Source: Pseudomonas azotoformans
GTDB lineage: Bacteria > Pseudomonadota > Gammaproteobacteria > Pseudomonadales > Pseudomonadaceae
DNA length: 64,000 nucleotides
Reading direction: 5' to 3'
Assembly (NCBI RefSeq): GCF_001579805.1
Contig: NZ_CP014546.1
Span: forward strand, 6,076,001-6,140,000
Part shown: positions 51,806-60,826 of the stretch, piece after piece
Position numbering within the stretch: position 1 is the first letter of the stretch
Layout of the letters: each line of letters starts with the position of its first letter
Program-made: the position numbers and the translations under genes
The notes under the pieces: generated by a model
Database searches by the model: none
Told to the model about the DNA's origin: nothing
Seen by the model: only the letters and a program-made list of their open reading frames with translations

Positions 51806-52381
51806 ATGTTGCATTCATTCAACGCCGGCCTGCGTGCGGTCGGCAAGCTCGACACCCTCGGCACCCACCTGATGCGCCTGGCGATTGGCATCGTCTTCCT
51901 GTGGATCGGCGCGTTGAAGTTCGCCCCCTACGAAGCCGACAGCATTACTCCTTTTGTCGCCAACAGCCCATTCCTGTCGTTCTTCTACCAGCAGCCGCAG
52001 GACTATAAGACACACCTGACTCACGAAGGTGAGCTGGACCAGGACAAACGTGCCTGGCAAACGGCCAACCACACTTACGCCTTCTCTTACGGGCTGGGCA
52101 CGGTGGAAATCCTGATCGGCCTGCTGGTGCTCTCCAACCCGCTCTCGCGCAAGACCGGCCTGCTCGGCGGCGCCCTCGCCTTTGCCACGCCGCTGGTGAC
52201 CTTGAGTTTTCTGACCACCACCCCTGAAGCGTGGGTAAGTGCGGCGGGCGATGCCCAGCACGGGTTCCCCTACCTCTCTGGCGGCGGCCGGCTGGTGCTC
52301 AAGGATGTGCTGATGCTCGCCGGCGCCCTGCCCATCATGGCCGATTCCGCTCGGCGCTTACTGCAAGAACATTCCCTTTGA
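51806..52381 (+). CDS. DUF417 (YkgB/RclC-like) membrane protein
   Basis: This 191-residue protein has four hydrophobic segments and the DUF417 pattern: MRLAIGIVFLWIGALKFAPYEADSITPFVANSPF, GTVEILIGLLVLSN and a C-terminal FPYLSGGGRLVLKDVLMLAGAL. E. coli RclC, in the reactive-chlorine resistance operon, is in this family. GGAGAAG precedes the ATG at 51806. It is followed 16 bp later by a DUF2790 gene. Confidence 0.85.
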   Translation: MLHSFNAGLRAVGKLDTLGTHLMRLAIGIVFLWIGALKFAPYEADSITPFVANSPFLSFFYQQPQDYKTHLTHEGELDQDKRAWQTANHTYAFSYGLGTVEILIGLLVLSNPLSRKTGLLGGALAFATPLVTLSFLTTTPEAWVSAAGDAQHGFPYLSGGGRLVLKDVLMLAGALPIMADSARRLLQEHSL

Positions 52382-52397
52382 ATCCTGGAGTCTCCTC

Positions 52398-52628
52398 ATG
52401 AAAATGTTAGCCGCGCTTTCCCTTGCTTTCGTATTCAGCAACGCCTTCGCCGCACCTGCCGTCGAAAGCGCCCAGACCGGCGTACCGCTGGATGTGGCCA
52501 AAACCATCAGCGTCACCGACACCAGTCAGGCCTGCGGCGTGGTTCCCGTGGAGTGGGTCTACGATGACTCGCAGGGTGTACGGCATATTGCGAGCTATCT
52601 GGTGATGGGGAGCGGATGTACAAACTGA
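52398..52628 (+). CDS. DUF2790 small periplasmic protein
   Basis: This 76-residue protein has a signal peptide (MKMLAALSLAFVFSNAFA) and a mature part with CGVVPVEWVYDDSQGVRHIASYLVMGSGC. The GVVP.EW.Y.DS.G..H...Y..MG.GC pattern is the DUF2790 family, nearly confined to Pseudomonas. The two cysteines may pair. Function is unknown. It appears cotranscribed with the DUF417 gene and is followed by a terminator. Confidence 0.85.
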   Translation: MKMLAALSLAFVFSNAFAAPAVESAQTGVPLDVAKTISVTDTSQACGVVPVEWVYDDSQGVRHIASYLVMGSGCTN

Positions 52629-52650
52629 AGGAATCAGGGAAATCCTAGAG

Positions 52651-52672
52651 GCCTGCATCATTGCAGGCTTTC
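52651..52672 (+). terminator. Intrinsic terminator
   Basis: GCCTGCA, TCAT loop and TGCAGGC are followed by TTTCT. It separates the DUF2790 gene from the ArsR-type gene. Confidence 0.75.
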
Positions 52673-52689
52673 TACATTTCCAGATTGAC

Positions 52690-52709
52690 ATATCGGTAAA
52701 TCTCGATAT
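52690..52709. promoter_or_regulatory. ATATCG-N8-CGATAT palindrome (ArsR-type operator)
   Basis: A palindrome with perfect six-base arms, ending nine bases before the ArsR-type start. The same arms and spacing recur at 53036-53055 before the oxidoreductase gene, which strongly suggests autoregulation. Confidence 0.75.
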
Positions 52710-52718
52710 CCTCACGCC

Positions 52719-53021
52719 ATGGACCTACTCGAAATATTCAAAGCCCTCTCAAACCGGACTCGACTTGAAATCCTGAAAGGTTTGAAGGACCCCGAAAAGA
52801 ACTTCCCTGCCCAGGATGAAGGGGACGTTCATACGGTGGGCGTTTGCGTCAGCAGTATTCAGGAAGGCGTCGGGCTGTCGCAGTCGACCGTGTCCGATTA
52901 CCTGGCAACGCTGCATCGAGCCGGCCTGATCGAAACCCGGCGCATCGGCCAATGGACCTACTACAAACGAAACGAAGCAACCATCAGTGCGCTTGCCGAG
53001 ATCATTGGCAAGGAGCTGTAA
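52719..53021 (+). CDS. ArsR-type winged-helix regulator
   Basis: This 100-residue protein has the ArsR fold: [16 protein letters not shown], then [43 protein letters not shown] single cysteine, C43 (VGVCVSS), lies just before the recognition region at a position used for redox or metal sensing in related proteins. It should repress itself and the following oxidoreductase and ABM genes through the two identical palindromes. The metal-binding CxC of arsenic sensors is absent, so a redox or quinone-type signal is more likely. Confidence 0.83.
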   Translation: MDLLEIFKALSNRTRLEILKGLKDPEKNFPAQDEGDVHTVGVCVSSIQEGVGLSQSTVSDYLATLHRAGLIETRRIGQWTYYKRNEATISALAEIIGKEL

Positions 53022-53033
53022 TTTTTTAACCCA

Positions 53034-53057
53034 GGATATCGATAATTCCCGATATCC
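53034..53057. promoter_or_regulatory. Second ArsR-type operator (GGATATCG-N8-CGATATCC)
   Basis: Eight-base perfect arms with the same ATATCG-N8-CGATAT core as 52690-52709. It lies 26 bp upstream of the oxidoreductase start, in the 61-bp gap after the regulator gene. Confidence 0.75.
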
Positions 53058-53082
53058 CTTTTTACCGAAACGAGGTAATGCA

Positions 53083-54063
53083 ATGAAAGCGATGAGGCTT
53101 AAATCATTTGGCGGCCCGGATTCGTTCGAACTCTGCGAGGTGCCCACGCCGGTGCCGCACACGGGACAGGTCCTGGTGCGGGTACACGCCACTTCCATCA
53201 ACCCGCTGGATTATCAGGTACGACGCGGCGACTACTCCGACCTGGTGCCCCTCCCCGCCATCACCGGCCATGACGTCTCCGGCGTTGTCGAGGCCGTCGG
53301 GCCCGGCGTGACGAACTTCGTGCCAGGCGACGAAGTCTGGTACACCCCGCAGATATTCGACGGCCCCGGCAGTTATGCCGAATACCACGTGGCGGCCGAA
53401 AACATTGTCGGGAAAAAACCGCCCACGCTTAGCCACCTGGAAGCGGCCAGCCTGAGCCTTGTAGGCGGAACGGCATGGGAAGCGCTGACCGTGCGCGCAG
53501 CGCTTCGGGTGGGAGAAAGCATTCTGATCCACGGCGGTGCGGGCGGTGTGGGCCACGTCGCGATCCAGCTGGCAAAAGCCATCGGTGCCAGGGTGTTCAC
53601 CACCGTGCGTGAAGCCAACGCTGAGTTCGCACGAAGTCTGGGCGCCGACGTGATCATCGACTACGAAAAGGAAGACTACGTCGACGTGATCATGCGGGAA
53701 ACAGAGGGGCGCGGCGTCGATGTTATATTCGATACCCTCGGCGGCAACACGCTTTCGCGCAGCCCTGACGCACTGGCGCAACTGGGCCGCGTGGTGTCGA
53801 TCGTCGACATTGCCCAGCCACAGAACCTGGTGCAGGCCTGGGGCAAGAATGCGAGTTATCACTTCGTGTTCACCCGGCAAAACCGCGGCAAACTCGACGA
53901 GTTGAGCACATTGGTAGCACGGGGTCAGTTGCGTCCACACGTCGGCGCCGTCTATGCACTGGCTGACATCGCACTCGCCCATGCCCGGTTGGAGAGCCCC
54001 AACAACGGCCTCCAAGGCAAAATCGCGATCGCCATCGAGCCCACCGCAGGAGCCAAGCCATGA
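53083..54063 (+). CDS. NADPH:quinone oxidoreductase-like zinc-independent dehydrogenase
   Basis: This 326-residue medium-chain dehydrogenase/reductase has the quinone oxidoreductase pattern. [34 protein letters not shown] and the nucleotide-binding [17 protein letters not shown] are present, without the structural zinc cysteines. GAGGTAA precedes the ATG at 53083; the longer frame was rejected. It overlaps the ABM gene by four bases. The unit probably detoxifies quinones or enals under control of the ArsR-type protein. Confidence 0.88.
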   Translation: MKAMRLKSFGGPDSFELCEVPTPVPHTGQVLVRVHATSINPLDYQVRRGDYSDLVPLPAITGHDVSGVVEAVGPGVTNFVPGDEVWYTPQIFDGPGSYAEYHVAAENIVGKKPPTLSHLEAASLSLVGGTAWEALTVRAALRVGESILIHGGAGGVGHVAIQLAKAIGARVFTTVREANAEFARSLGADVIIDYEKEDYVDVIMRETEGRGVDVIFDTLGGNTLSRSPDALAQLGRVVSIVDIAQPQNLVQAWGKNASYHFVFTRQNRGKLDELSTLVARGQLRPHVGAVYALADIALAHARLESPNNGLQGKIAIAIEPTAGAKP

Positions 54064-54356
54064 TCTACGAGATCGCCTTGCTCCCCGTTCACAAAGAACA
54101 GATTGAAACGTTCAGACAGGCGTTTGCCGAGGTCGCGCCTCTGCTCACCCGCGCAAAGGGCTACCTGGGCCACATGCTCGCCCAAGGGATCGAAACACCT
54201 GAGCGCTTCAACCTGATCGTGCGCTGGGCGTCGCTCGAAGACCATACGCCAGGATTCGAAGCCAGTGACGATCACCAGGCATTCATGCAGGGCCTGGAGG
54301 CATACTTTTCTGCAGAACCGCAGGTCTACCACATTGAGGGCACGGCCTTCGCCTGA
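54060..54356 (+). CDS. Antibiotic biosynthesis monooxygenase (ABM) domain protein
   Basis: This 98-residue protein has the dimeric alpha/beta ABM fold: [53 protein letters not shown] and [14 protein letters not shown]. Members act as small cofactor-free monooxygenases or quinone-handling proteins. Coupled translation (ATGA) with the quinone oxidoreductase suggests a shared substrate, as in YgiN/MdaB-type pairs. Confidence 0.83.
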   Translation: MIYEIALLPVHKEQIETFRQAFAEVAPLLTRAKGYLGHMLAQGIETPERFNLIVRWASLEDHTPGFEASDDHQAFMQGLEAYFSAEPQVYHIEGTAFA

Positions 54357-54370
54357 ATAAGCCAACAGTA

Positions 54371-54398
54371 AAAAAAGCCTGCCGCACGGCAGGCTTTT
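54371..54398 (+). terminator. Intrinsic terminator
   Basis: An A-run, then GCCTGCC and GGCAGGC arms, then TTTTCTTT. It ends the ArsR-oxidoreductase-ABM transcript. Confidence 0.88.
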
Positions 54399-54439
54399 CT
54401 TTATCCGCTGTCTCGTCATGAGTAGGGCTAACGATTCAG

Positions 54440-54452
54440 TGAAATCAATTCA
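54440..54452. promoter_or_regulatory. Candidate MetR box (TGAA-N5-TTCA)
   Basis: TGAAATCAATTCA exactly fits the MetR consensus TGAANNNNNTTCA and lies 122 bp upstream of the mesX start, in a 218-bp intergenic region with no other gene. The flanks extend it to GTGAAA...TTTCAC. This matches a methionine-biosynthesis role for the downstream genes. Confidence 0.6.
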
Positions 54453-54574
54453 TTTTCACTCAAGCAACCCCTCAGCCTAAACTGTTTGTTAATTAAAGAC
54501 ACTGTAAAGACCTCTGAGTAAAACCAGGCGAGACGTTCTTTCAGGTTTATCTCAGACATCAGGGCGCCAGGGTT

Positions 54575-55558
54575 ATGAGCAAAGCATTCACGTTCAGCAT
54601 TAAGCGAATTCGTTTCGACGAACATTATCAACCGTCCGAAAATACGCGCATCACGACCAACTTTGCCAATTTGGCGAGAGGCAAGCGTCGTCAAGAGAAT
54701 CTGCGCAATACCTTAAGGATGATTGACAACCGCTTTAATGCCCTGGCGCATTGGGACAACCCCAAAGGCGATCGCTATACGGTCGAACTTGAAATCATTT
54801 CTGTTGAGATGAATATCGATGCCAGCTGCACGGGCAACGGCATCCCCCTGATTGAAATATTGAAATCAAATATTATTGACCACAAGACCCATGAACGTTT
54901 TGAAGGCATCGTAGGTAACAACTTCTCCTCCTACGTGCGTGATTATGACTTCAGCGTGGTGCTGTTGGGGCACAACAAGGATCAAGCCGAATTCAGCACG
55001 CCGGATAACTTTGGCGATTTGCACGGAAAGCTATTCAAGTGCTTCGTCAACTCCGACACCTACAAACAAAACTTCAATAAACCGCCGGTTATCTGTCTAA
55101 GTGTTTCAAACACCAAGACCTACCACCGGACTGAAAACCAGCACCCTGTCTTGGGCATTGAATACCAGCAGGATGAATACTCCTTAACGGATGAGTACTT
55201 CAATAAAATGGGTCTGAAGGTTCGCTACTTCATGCCGTCCAACAGCGTTGCGCCGTTGGCATTTTACTTTTCCGGTGATTTGCTCAGTGATTACACCAAT
55301 CTTGAGCTGATCAGCACCATCAGTACGATGGACACTTTCCAAAAGATCTACCGGCCTGAGATTTACAACGCCAACTCGGCAGCCGGGCAATCCTATCAAC
55401 CGAGCTTGAAGCATCAGGACTATTCATTAACCCTGATTGTTTATGACCGCGAAGAACGTAGCCAACTGGCTATCGAGCAAGGAAAGTTTGTCGAAGAACA
55501 CTTCATCAAACCGTACCAGGCTGTTCTTGAGCAGTGGTCCGCTCACTGCGCGCTTTGA
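54575..55558 (+). CDS. mesX: MesX (DUF1852), partner of methionine synthase MesD
   Basis: This 327-residue protein is a DUF1852 member: FTFSIKRIRFDEHYQPSENTRITTNFANLARG, FNALAHWDNPKGD and NIDASCTGNGIPLIEILKS. DUF1852 was renamed MesX after genetic work showing it is needed with MesD for folate-independent methionine synthesis in aerobic bacteria. It lies 27 bp upstream of mesD. The gene is visibly more AT-rich than the neighbouring catabolic genes, which may indicate transfer. Its biochemical role is not settled. Confidence 0.9.
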   Translation: MSKAFTFSIKRIRFDEHYQPSENTRITTNFANLARGKRRQENLRNTLRMIDNRFNALAHWDNPKGDRYTVELEIISVEMNIDASCTGNGIPLIEILKSNIIDHKTHERFEGIVGNNFSSYVRDYDFSVVLLGHNKDQAEFSTPDNFGDLHGKLFKCFVNSDTYKQNFNKPPVICLSVSNTKTYHRTENQHPVLGIEYQQDEYSLTDEYFNKMGLKVRYFMPSNSVAPLAFYFSGDLLSDYTNLELISTISTMDTFQKIYRPEIYNANSAAGQSYQPSLKHQDYSLTLIVYDREERSQLAIEQGKFVEEHFIKPYQAVLEQWSAHCAL

Positions 55559-55585
55559 CTTATTTAGAATACAAGGTCACCCATC

Positions 55586-56614
55586 GTGAAAAAATTACTA
55601 CCGACTTCAACGGCTGGCAGCCTGCCTAAACCTGCTTGGCTTGCACAACCTGAAACGCTATGGTCCCCCTGGAAACTGCAAGACGAGGAACTGGTTGAGG
55701 GCAAACAGGACGCTTTGCGTTTGTCGTTGCAGGAACAACAACAAGCCGGCATTGATATCGTCAGCGATGGCGAACAAACACGCCAACACTTCGTCACCAC
55801 CTTTATTGAACACCTTGACGGCGTTGATTTTGAAAAGCGTGAAACCGTCCGGATTCGTGATCGCTATGATGCCAGCGTACCGACGGTTGTTGGCGCGGTT
55901 TCTCGCCAAAAGCCCGTGTTTGTTGAAGACGCCAAGTTCTTGCGCCAGCAAACCAAGCAGCCGATAAAGTGGGCGCTGCCAGGCCCCATGACCATGATCG
56001 ACACGCTGTATGACAACCACTATAAAAGTCGCGAAAAACTGGCGTGGGAATTTGCCAAGATCCTCAATCAAGAAGCCAGGGAACTGGAGGCCGCGGGTGT
56101 CGACATCATCCAGTTTGACGAGCCGGCCTTTAACGTCTTTTTTGACGAGGTGAATGATTGGGGCGTTGCCACCCTGGAAAGGGCCATTGAAGGCCTTAAA
56201 TGTGAAACCGCGGTGCATATTTGCTATGGCTATGGCATCAAGGCCAATACCGACTGGAAAAAGACGCTGGGTTCAGAGTGGCGCCAATACGAAGAAGCCT
56301 TTCCAAAGCTGCAAAAGTCCAGCATCGATATCATCTCGCTGGAATGTCACAACTCCCATGTCCCCATGGATTTGATCGAACTCATTCGCGGCAAAAAAGT
56401 GATGGTAGGCGCCATTGACGTGGCCAACCACACCATTGAAACGCCCGAGGAAGTCGCCAATACCCTACGCAAAGCGCTTCAATTTGTGGACGCCGACAAG
56501 CTCTACCCTTGCACCAACTGTGGCATGGCCCCGCTGCCTCGCCAGGTAGCCAGAGGCAAGCTGAACGCGCTGAGTGCAGGTGCGGAAATCGTTCGAAGAG
56601 AGCTCTCGAACTAG
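55586..56614 (+). CDS. mesD: Core methionine synthase MesD
   Basis: This 342-residue protein is a MetE C-terminal-like methionine synthase without the folate-binding domain. The zinc ligands expected from MetE are present: H211 and C213 (HICYGYG), E253 (SLECHN) and a cysteine in PCTNCGM (C309/C312). IVSDGEQTRQHF and IQFDEPAFNVF are family motifs for homocysteine and substrate binding. The start is GTG. With mesX it probably makes methionine from homocysteine using a methyl donor other than methyl-THF. Confidence 0.92.
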   Translation: MKKLLPTSTAGSLPKPAWLAQPETLWSPWKLQDEELVEGKQDALRLSLQEQQQAGIDIVSDGEQTRQHFVTTFIEHLDGVDFEKRETVRIRDRYDASVPTVVGAVSRQKPVFVEDAKFLRQQTKQPIKWALPGPMTMIDTLYDNHYKSREKLAWEFAKILNQEARELEAAGVDIIQFDEPAFNVFFDEVNDWGVATLERAIEGLKCETAVHICYGYGIKANTDWKKTLGSEWRQYEEAFPKLQKSSIDIISLECHNSHVPMDLIELIRGKKVMVGAIDVANHTIETPEEVANTLRKALQFVDADKLYPCTNCGMAPLPRQVARGKLNALSAGAEIVRRELSN

Positions 56615-56714
56615 TGCTGGGCGAAGGCCGGAAGTGGAGCATGGCAGGGAAGAAAATGCCGCACCACTTTAGGCCTTCACGCTTTCGAACAGCACTCACT
56701 ATTCAGGATTGACT

Positions 56715-57228
56715 ATGTCACGTCCCAATACCGCTATCGAGCCATTGAGCTTTCGCGAAGCGCTCGGACACTACGCATCCGGTATCACGGTGATCACATC
56801 CCATGTGGATGACGAGCCCATTGGCTTCACTTGCCAGTCGTTCCATAGCGTGTCAATGAACCCGCCACTGGTGTCATTCAGCGTCATGTCCAACTCGGGC
56901 CAGCTATCCCAAGATCCGCCAGGCAGGAAGGTTCGCAGTCAATATCCTGTCAGCTGAGCAGGTCAGGATTTCCAACCAGTTCGCCCGTCGAGGCACGGAT
57001 AAATGGCACGACATCGAATGGCAGGTATCGCCGCTGGGTAATCCGGTCATTGCCGGGAGCCTGCACTGGCTGGATTGTGAAATCCACGCCGAGCACGTCG
57101 CGGGTGATCACCTGATCGTGATTGGTGAAGTGAAAGCGCTGGATTTAGCCAAAGAGGCTGTTGCGACGCGGCCATTGCTGTATTTCAAAGGGCAATATTG
57201 CAACATCGCCACGCATGGCGTGGTTTGA
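56715..57228 (+). pseudogene. Flavin reductase domain gene with a frameshift
   Basis: The first frame encodes FREALGHYASGITVITS and FTCQSFHSVSMNPPLVSFSV, the FMN-binding N-terminus of a flavin reductase. After SNSG the homology moves to another frame (YPKIRQAGRFAVNILSAEQ) and continues to RPLLYFKGQYCNIATHGVV and a TGA at 57226. Removing one base near 56900 restores one 170-residue protein. It follows mesD by 100 bp and may supply reduced flavin to that pathway. Sequencing error should be excluded before calling it dead. Confidence 0.8.
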
Positions 57229-57261
57229 ATGGCTAACTAGGCTGCTCTCTTTTTTCAACGC

Positions 57262-57287
57262 AAAAAAAAGCCTGCATCTCTGCAGGC
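57262..57287 (-). terminator. Intrinsic terminator for tRNA-Asn
   Basis: On the minus strand GCCTGCA, GAGA and TGCAGGC are followed by eight T. It lies 20 bases after the tRNA 3' end and also serves as a stop for the convergent flavin reductase gene. Confidence 0.88.
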
Positions 57288-57306
57288 TTCTCTTTATGTT
57301 GCTATC

Positions 57307-57382
57307 TGGCTCCACGACCTGGACTCGAACCAGGGACCCAATGATTAACAGTCATTTGCTCTACCAACTGAGCTATCGCGGA
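57307..57382 (-). tRNA. tRNA-Asn (GTT)
   Basis: A 76-base cloverleaf on the minus strand: acceptor TCCGCGA pairs with TCGTGGA, discriminator G and an encoded CCA. The D-arm is AGCTCAGTTGGTAGAGC, the anticodon loop has GTT in CTGTTAA, and the T-arm is CTGGTTCGAGTCCAG. Its anticodon arm is duplicated at 47829-47852. Confidence 0.97.
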
Positions 57383-57442
57383 ATGCGCCGTATGTTACTG
57401 ATTAAAAAGGATAAGTCAAGCCTTCTCCGGCATTTGGCGTGA

Positions 57443-58339
57443 TTAAACCGGATGATCGGTTGAATCGGCGTGTTCCCTGGCCAACTCCAGCCACGCCAGC
57501 GCGGCCGGTGGCAGGTGGGCGCTGGTGCGCCAGGCCAGAGCGATGTGCCAGTCGGTGTGGGGTTCGTCCAAGGGAATCAGGGCGATGCCCGCGTGTTGAT
57601 GCTTGTACGCCAGCATGCGTGGCACAAAGGCCACGCCCAGTCCGGCGGCGACCAGGTCGATGATGAAGTCGATCTGCCCGCTGCGTGCGGTCACCTTGGG
57701 GCTGACGCCTTTGCGCTCGCAGGCTGCGAGGATCTTGGCGTTGAGGGCGAAGCCGGCTTCGAACAAGATGAAAGGAGAATCCGCCAGGTCAGTGAAGTCG
57801 ATGCAGCTGCGTTGGGCCAACGGATGACTGATGGGCAACACGGCCATCAAAGGTTCATTGCGCACGGGCTGGTAATCGAAATCTTCGTCTACCGGCAGCA
57901 GCAGCGCCGCCAGGTCGACCTCCCCCGCCTCCAGGCATTCGCGCAACTTTTTGCTGCCGTACTCGGTGAGTTCGATGTCGATATCCGGGTAGCGGCTGCG
58001 GTAGGTCGCAAACATCGTCGCAAACAGCACACCGCAACCTACCGGCGGCAGGCCGATGCGCAGCACGCCACGTTTTAAACCACGCAGGTCGTTGATCTCG
58101 GCCACCAAATCGTTGCGCTCGGCGAGCAGCACCAAGGCGCGGCGGTAGGCGATTTCGCCGGCGGCAGTGAGTTCGTTGCGATGGCCCAGGCGATTGAGCA
58201 GCGGCGTGCCCAGTTCATCTTCCAGGGTCTTGACCGCCTTGCTGACGGTGGATTGGGTCAGTGACACCACCTCGGCAGCCTGGGAAAAACCGCCCTGGCG
58301 CACCACTTCGACAAAGGCGCGCAACGTTCTGAGGTTCAT
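57443..58339 (-). CDS. LysR-type regulator divergent from lldD
   Basis: This 298-residue regulator has the LTTR helix-turn-helix ([39 protein letters not shown]) and effector domain ([21 protein letters not shown]). It belongs to the group resembling CynR/AaeR-type regulators. It diverges from lldD across 101 bp and probably controls it in response to lactate or another 2-hydroxy acid. Confidence 0.87.
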   Translation of the reverse strand: MNLRTLRAFVEVVRQGGFSQAAEVVSLTQSTVSKAVKTLEDELGTPLLNRLGHRNELTAAGEIAYRRALVLLAERNDLVAEINDLRGLKRGVLRIGLPPVGCGVLFATMFATYRSRYPDIDIELTEYGSKKLRECLEAGEVDLAALLLPVDEDFDYQPVRNEPLMAVLPISHPLAQRSCIDFTDLADSPFILFEAGFALNAKILAACERKGVSPKVTARSGQIDFIIDLVAAGLGVAFVPRMLAYKHQHAGIALIPLDEPHTDWHIALAWRTSAHLPPAALAWLELAREHADSTDHPV

Positions 58340-58440
58340 CAGTATTCCTTTGGCGACTGGCTGCCAGCGATAAAAGTTGTTTTTATCATGCCAGAGAATT
58401 GCCTATCCTGAACCCACCTTGCCTTGTGGAGCCCCCAATA

Positions 58441-59571
58441 ATGATCATCTCGTCCGCCTCCGACTACCGTGCAGCCGCCAAGCGCAAGCTGCCGCGCTTC
58501 CTGTTCGACTACATCGACGGCGGCGCCTACGCCGAACACACGCTGCGCGCGAACAGTTCGGACCTGGCCGAGATCAGCCTGCGCCAACGCATCCTGCGCA
58601 ATGTTGACAATCTGAGCCTGAAGACCACGCTGTTCGGCCAGGCGCTGGACATGCCGGTGATCCTCAGCCCGGTGGGCCTGACCGGCATGTACGCACGACG
58701 TGGCGAAGTGCAGGCGGCCAAGGCAGCGGCGAACAAAGGCATTCCGTTCTGCCTGTCGACGGTGTCGGTGTGCCCGATTGAAGAGGTGGCATCGCAGAGC
58801 GCGCAGGCGATCTGGTTCCAGCTGTATGTGCTCAAGGACCGTGGTTTCATGCGCAATGCGCTGGAGCGCGCCCAGGCTGCCGGCGTGACCACACTGGTGT
58901 TTACCGTGGATATGCCCACGCCCGGCGCGCGTTATCGCGATGCGCACTCGGGCATGTCCGGCCCGTTCGCAGCACAGCGGCGCATGCTGCAAGCCGTCAC
59001 CAAGCCGCAATGGGCCTTCGATGTAGGACTGATGGGCCGTCCCCATGACCTGGGCAATATCTCCAAGTACCTGGGCAAACCCACACACCTGGAAGACTAC
59101 ATCGGCTGGCTGGCGAACAATTTCGACGCCTCCATCAGTTGGAAAGACCTGGAGTGGATCCGCGAATTCTGGAAAGGCCCGATGATCATCAAAGGCATTC
59201 TCGACCCGCAGGACGCCAAGGACGCAGTAAGTTTCGGCGCCGACGGCATCGTGGTCTCCAACCATGGCGGTCGCCAGTTGGACGGCGTGCTATCCACCGC
59301 CAAGGCCTTGCCGCCGATTGCCGATGCGGTGGGCGATGACCTCACGGTGCTGGTGGACTCCGGCATCCGTTCCGGCTTGGACGTGGTGCGCATGCTGGCC
59401 CTGGGCGCCAAGGCCTGCCTGCTGGGTCGCGCCACGGCCTACGCGTTGGCCGCCGACGGCCAACACGGCGTGGAAAACCTGCTGGACATCTTCGCCAAGG
59501 AAATGCGCGTGGCCATGACGCTGACCGGCGTCACCTCCATCGCGCAGATCGACCGCTCTACCCTGGTCTAA
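58441..59571 (+). CDS. lldD: L-lactate dehydrogenase / 2-hydroxy-acid oxidase (FMN)
   Basis: This 376-residue FMN enzyme oxidises L-lactate or related 2-hydroxy acids and feeds electrons to the respiratory chain. The N-terminus [20 protein letters not shown] is LldD-like. [12 protein letters not shown] holds the active-site His and Arg, and [18 protein letters not shown] is the FMN phosphate site. The ATG at 58441 has GGAG upstream. No lldP permease is adjacent, unlike the main lld operon, so it could be a paralogue with another substrate. Confidence 0.9.
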   Translation: MIISSASDYRAAAKRKLPRFLFDYIDGGAYAEHTLRANSSDLAEISLRQRILRNVDNLSLKTTLFGQALDMPVILSPVGLTGMYARRGEVQAAKAAANKGIPFCLSTVSVCPIEEVASQSAQAIWFQLYVLKDRGFMRNALERAQAAGVTTLVFTVDMPTPGARYRDAHSGMSGPFAAQRRMLQAVTKPQWAFDVGLMGRPHDLGNISKYLGKPTHLEDYIGWLANNFDASISWKDLEWIREFWKGPMIIKGILDPQDAKDAVSFGADGIVVSNHGGRQLDGVLSTAKALPPIADAVGDDLTVLVDSGIRSGLDVVRMLALGAKACLLGRATAYALAADGQHGVENLLDIFAKEMRVAMTLTGVTSIAQIDRSTLV

Positions 59572-60800
59572 CCCTGCTGCTCGACGATCCCACGGGCCTT
59601 GAGTTGGGCCAGTTGCTCCGCCGACAAGCCCAACCGCTCACCGAGGATGTCGTCGGTGTGCTGCCCCAGCCTCGGCGCCGGCCGCACGTATTCCACGGGC
59701 GTGCCGGACATTTTTATCGGGCTGCCGACCATGGCGAAATCCGGGTTCTGCGGGTGTGGAATCTTCACCATCAGGTTACGTGCGATCACCTGGGGTTCTT
59801 CCAAAGATTGCGCAATCGAGTTGATCGCCCCCACCGGCACCTTCGACGCATGGATGCACGCCACCCACTCATCGGCGCTGCGCCCCAGGAAGTGCGCCGA
59901 GAGCAACGCAACGATCTCTTCGCGATGGGCCACGCGGTCGGCATTGCGACAAAAGCGCGGGTCCTGCGGCAAGTGCGGCAGGCCGATGCTCTGGCACAGG
60001 GCGATGAACTGGCTGTCATTGCCGCAGGCGATGATGAAGTCACGGTCGGCGGCGCGGAACACCTGGTAAGGCACGATGTTGGCGTGGGCATTGCCGTAAC
60101 GCTGCGGCACCTTGCCTGATGCCAGGTAGTTCATGCTCTGGTTGGCCAACGTGGCGACCTGCACGTCCAACAACGCCATATCGATGTATTGGCCAACGCC
60201 GGTGCGCTCACGGCTGAGCAATGCGGCCTGGATTGCCACGGTGGAATACAGGCCGGTCATCAGGTCGGAAAACGCAACGCCAACTTTTTGCGGGCCGCCG
60301 CCTGGCAAATCATCACGCTCGCCAGTAATGCTCATTAAGCCGCCGATGCCCTGGATGATGAAGTCGTAACCCGGCTCTTCAGCACGCGGCCCGGTCTGGC
60401 CGAAACCGGTGATGGAGCAATACACCAAGCGCGGATTGATCTCGGCCAGGGTCGCGTAATCCAAGCCATAACGGGCCAGGGAGCCGGCCTTATAGTTCTC
60501 GATCAGTACATCCGAGCTGGCCGCCAATGCGCGTACCAACTCCTGACCTTCGGGCGTGGCCATGTCGATGGCCACGGATAACTTGCCGCGATTGGTCGAC
60601 TGATAATAAGAAGCCTCACCGGACGATTCGCCGGTGTCGGTCTTCATCCAGGGCGGCCCCCAGGCACGGGTGTCGTCACCGCTTTTCGGGCGTTCGATCT
60701 TGACCACTTCCGCGCCAAGGTCGGCCAACACTTGCCCACACCAGGGGCCGGCCAACACACGACTTAAATCCAGCACCCGCAAACCTGTCAATGCACCCAT
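59568..60800 (-). CDS. CaiB/BaiF-type (class III) CoA-transferase
   Basis: This 410-residue protein is a class III CoA transferase. [33 protein letters not shown] is the N-terminal CoA-binding region, and [18 protein letters not shown] contains the catalytic Asp. [20 protein letters not shown] is typical of the succinyl-CoA-dependent group. It is the third gene of a minus operon with enoyl-CoA hydratase and 3-hydroxyacyl-CoA dehydrogenase, so it activates a free acid for beta-oxidation-like breakdown. Its stop overlaps lldD by four bases. Confidence 0.9.
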   Translation of the reverse strand: MGALTGLRVLDLSRVLAGPWCGQVLADLGAEVVKIERPKSGDDTRAWGPPWMKTDTGESSGEASYYQSTNRGKLSVAIDMATPEGQELVRALAASSDVLIENYKAGSLARYGLDYATLAEINPRLVYCSITGFGQTGPRAEEPGYDFIIQGIGGLMSITGERDDLPGGGPQKVGVAFSDLMTGLYSTVAIQAALLSRERTGVGQYIDMALLDVQVATLANQSMNYLASGKVPQRYGNAHANIVPYQVFRAADRDFIIACGNDSQFIALCQSIGLPHLPQDPRFCRNADRVAHREEIVALLSAHFLGRSADEWVACIHASKVPVGAINSIAQSLEEPQVIARNLMVKIPHPQNPDFAMVGSPIKMSGTPVEYVRPAPRLGQHTDDILGERLGLSAEQLAQLKARGIVEQQG

Positions 60801-60826
60801 TGTTCTTATCCTGTGAGGTTGGGAAA

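Noticed and set aside
54400..54574. Cobalamin or SAM riboswitch upstream of mesX
   Set aside because: No B12-box-like or SAM-I core could be recognised; the MetR-type box explains regulation more simply.
47829..57382. A 9.5-kb integrated element bounded by the tRNA-Asn copy and the tRNA
   Set aside because: The two copies are inverted, not direct, the interval holds ordinary conserved genes and there is no integrase, so it is not a simple island with these ends.
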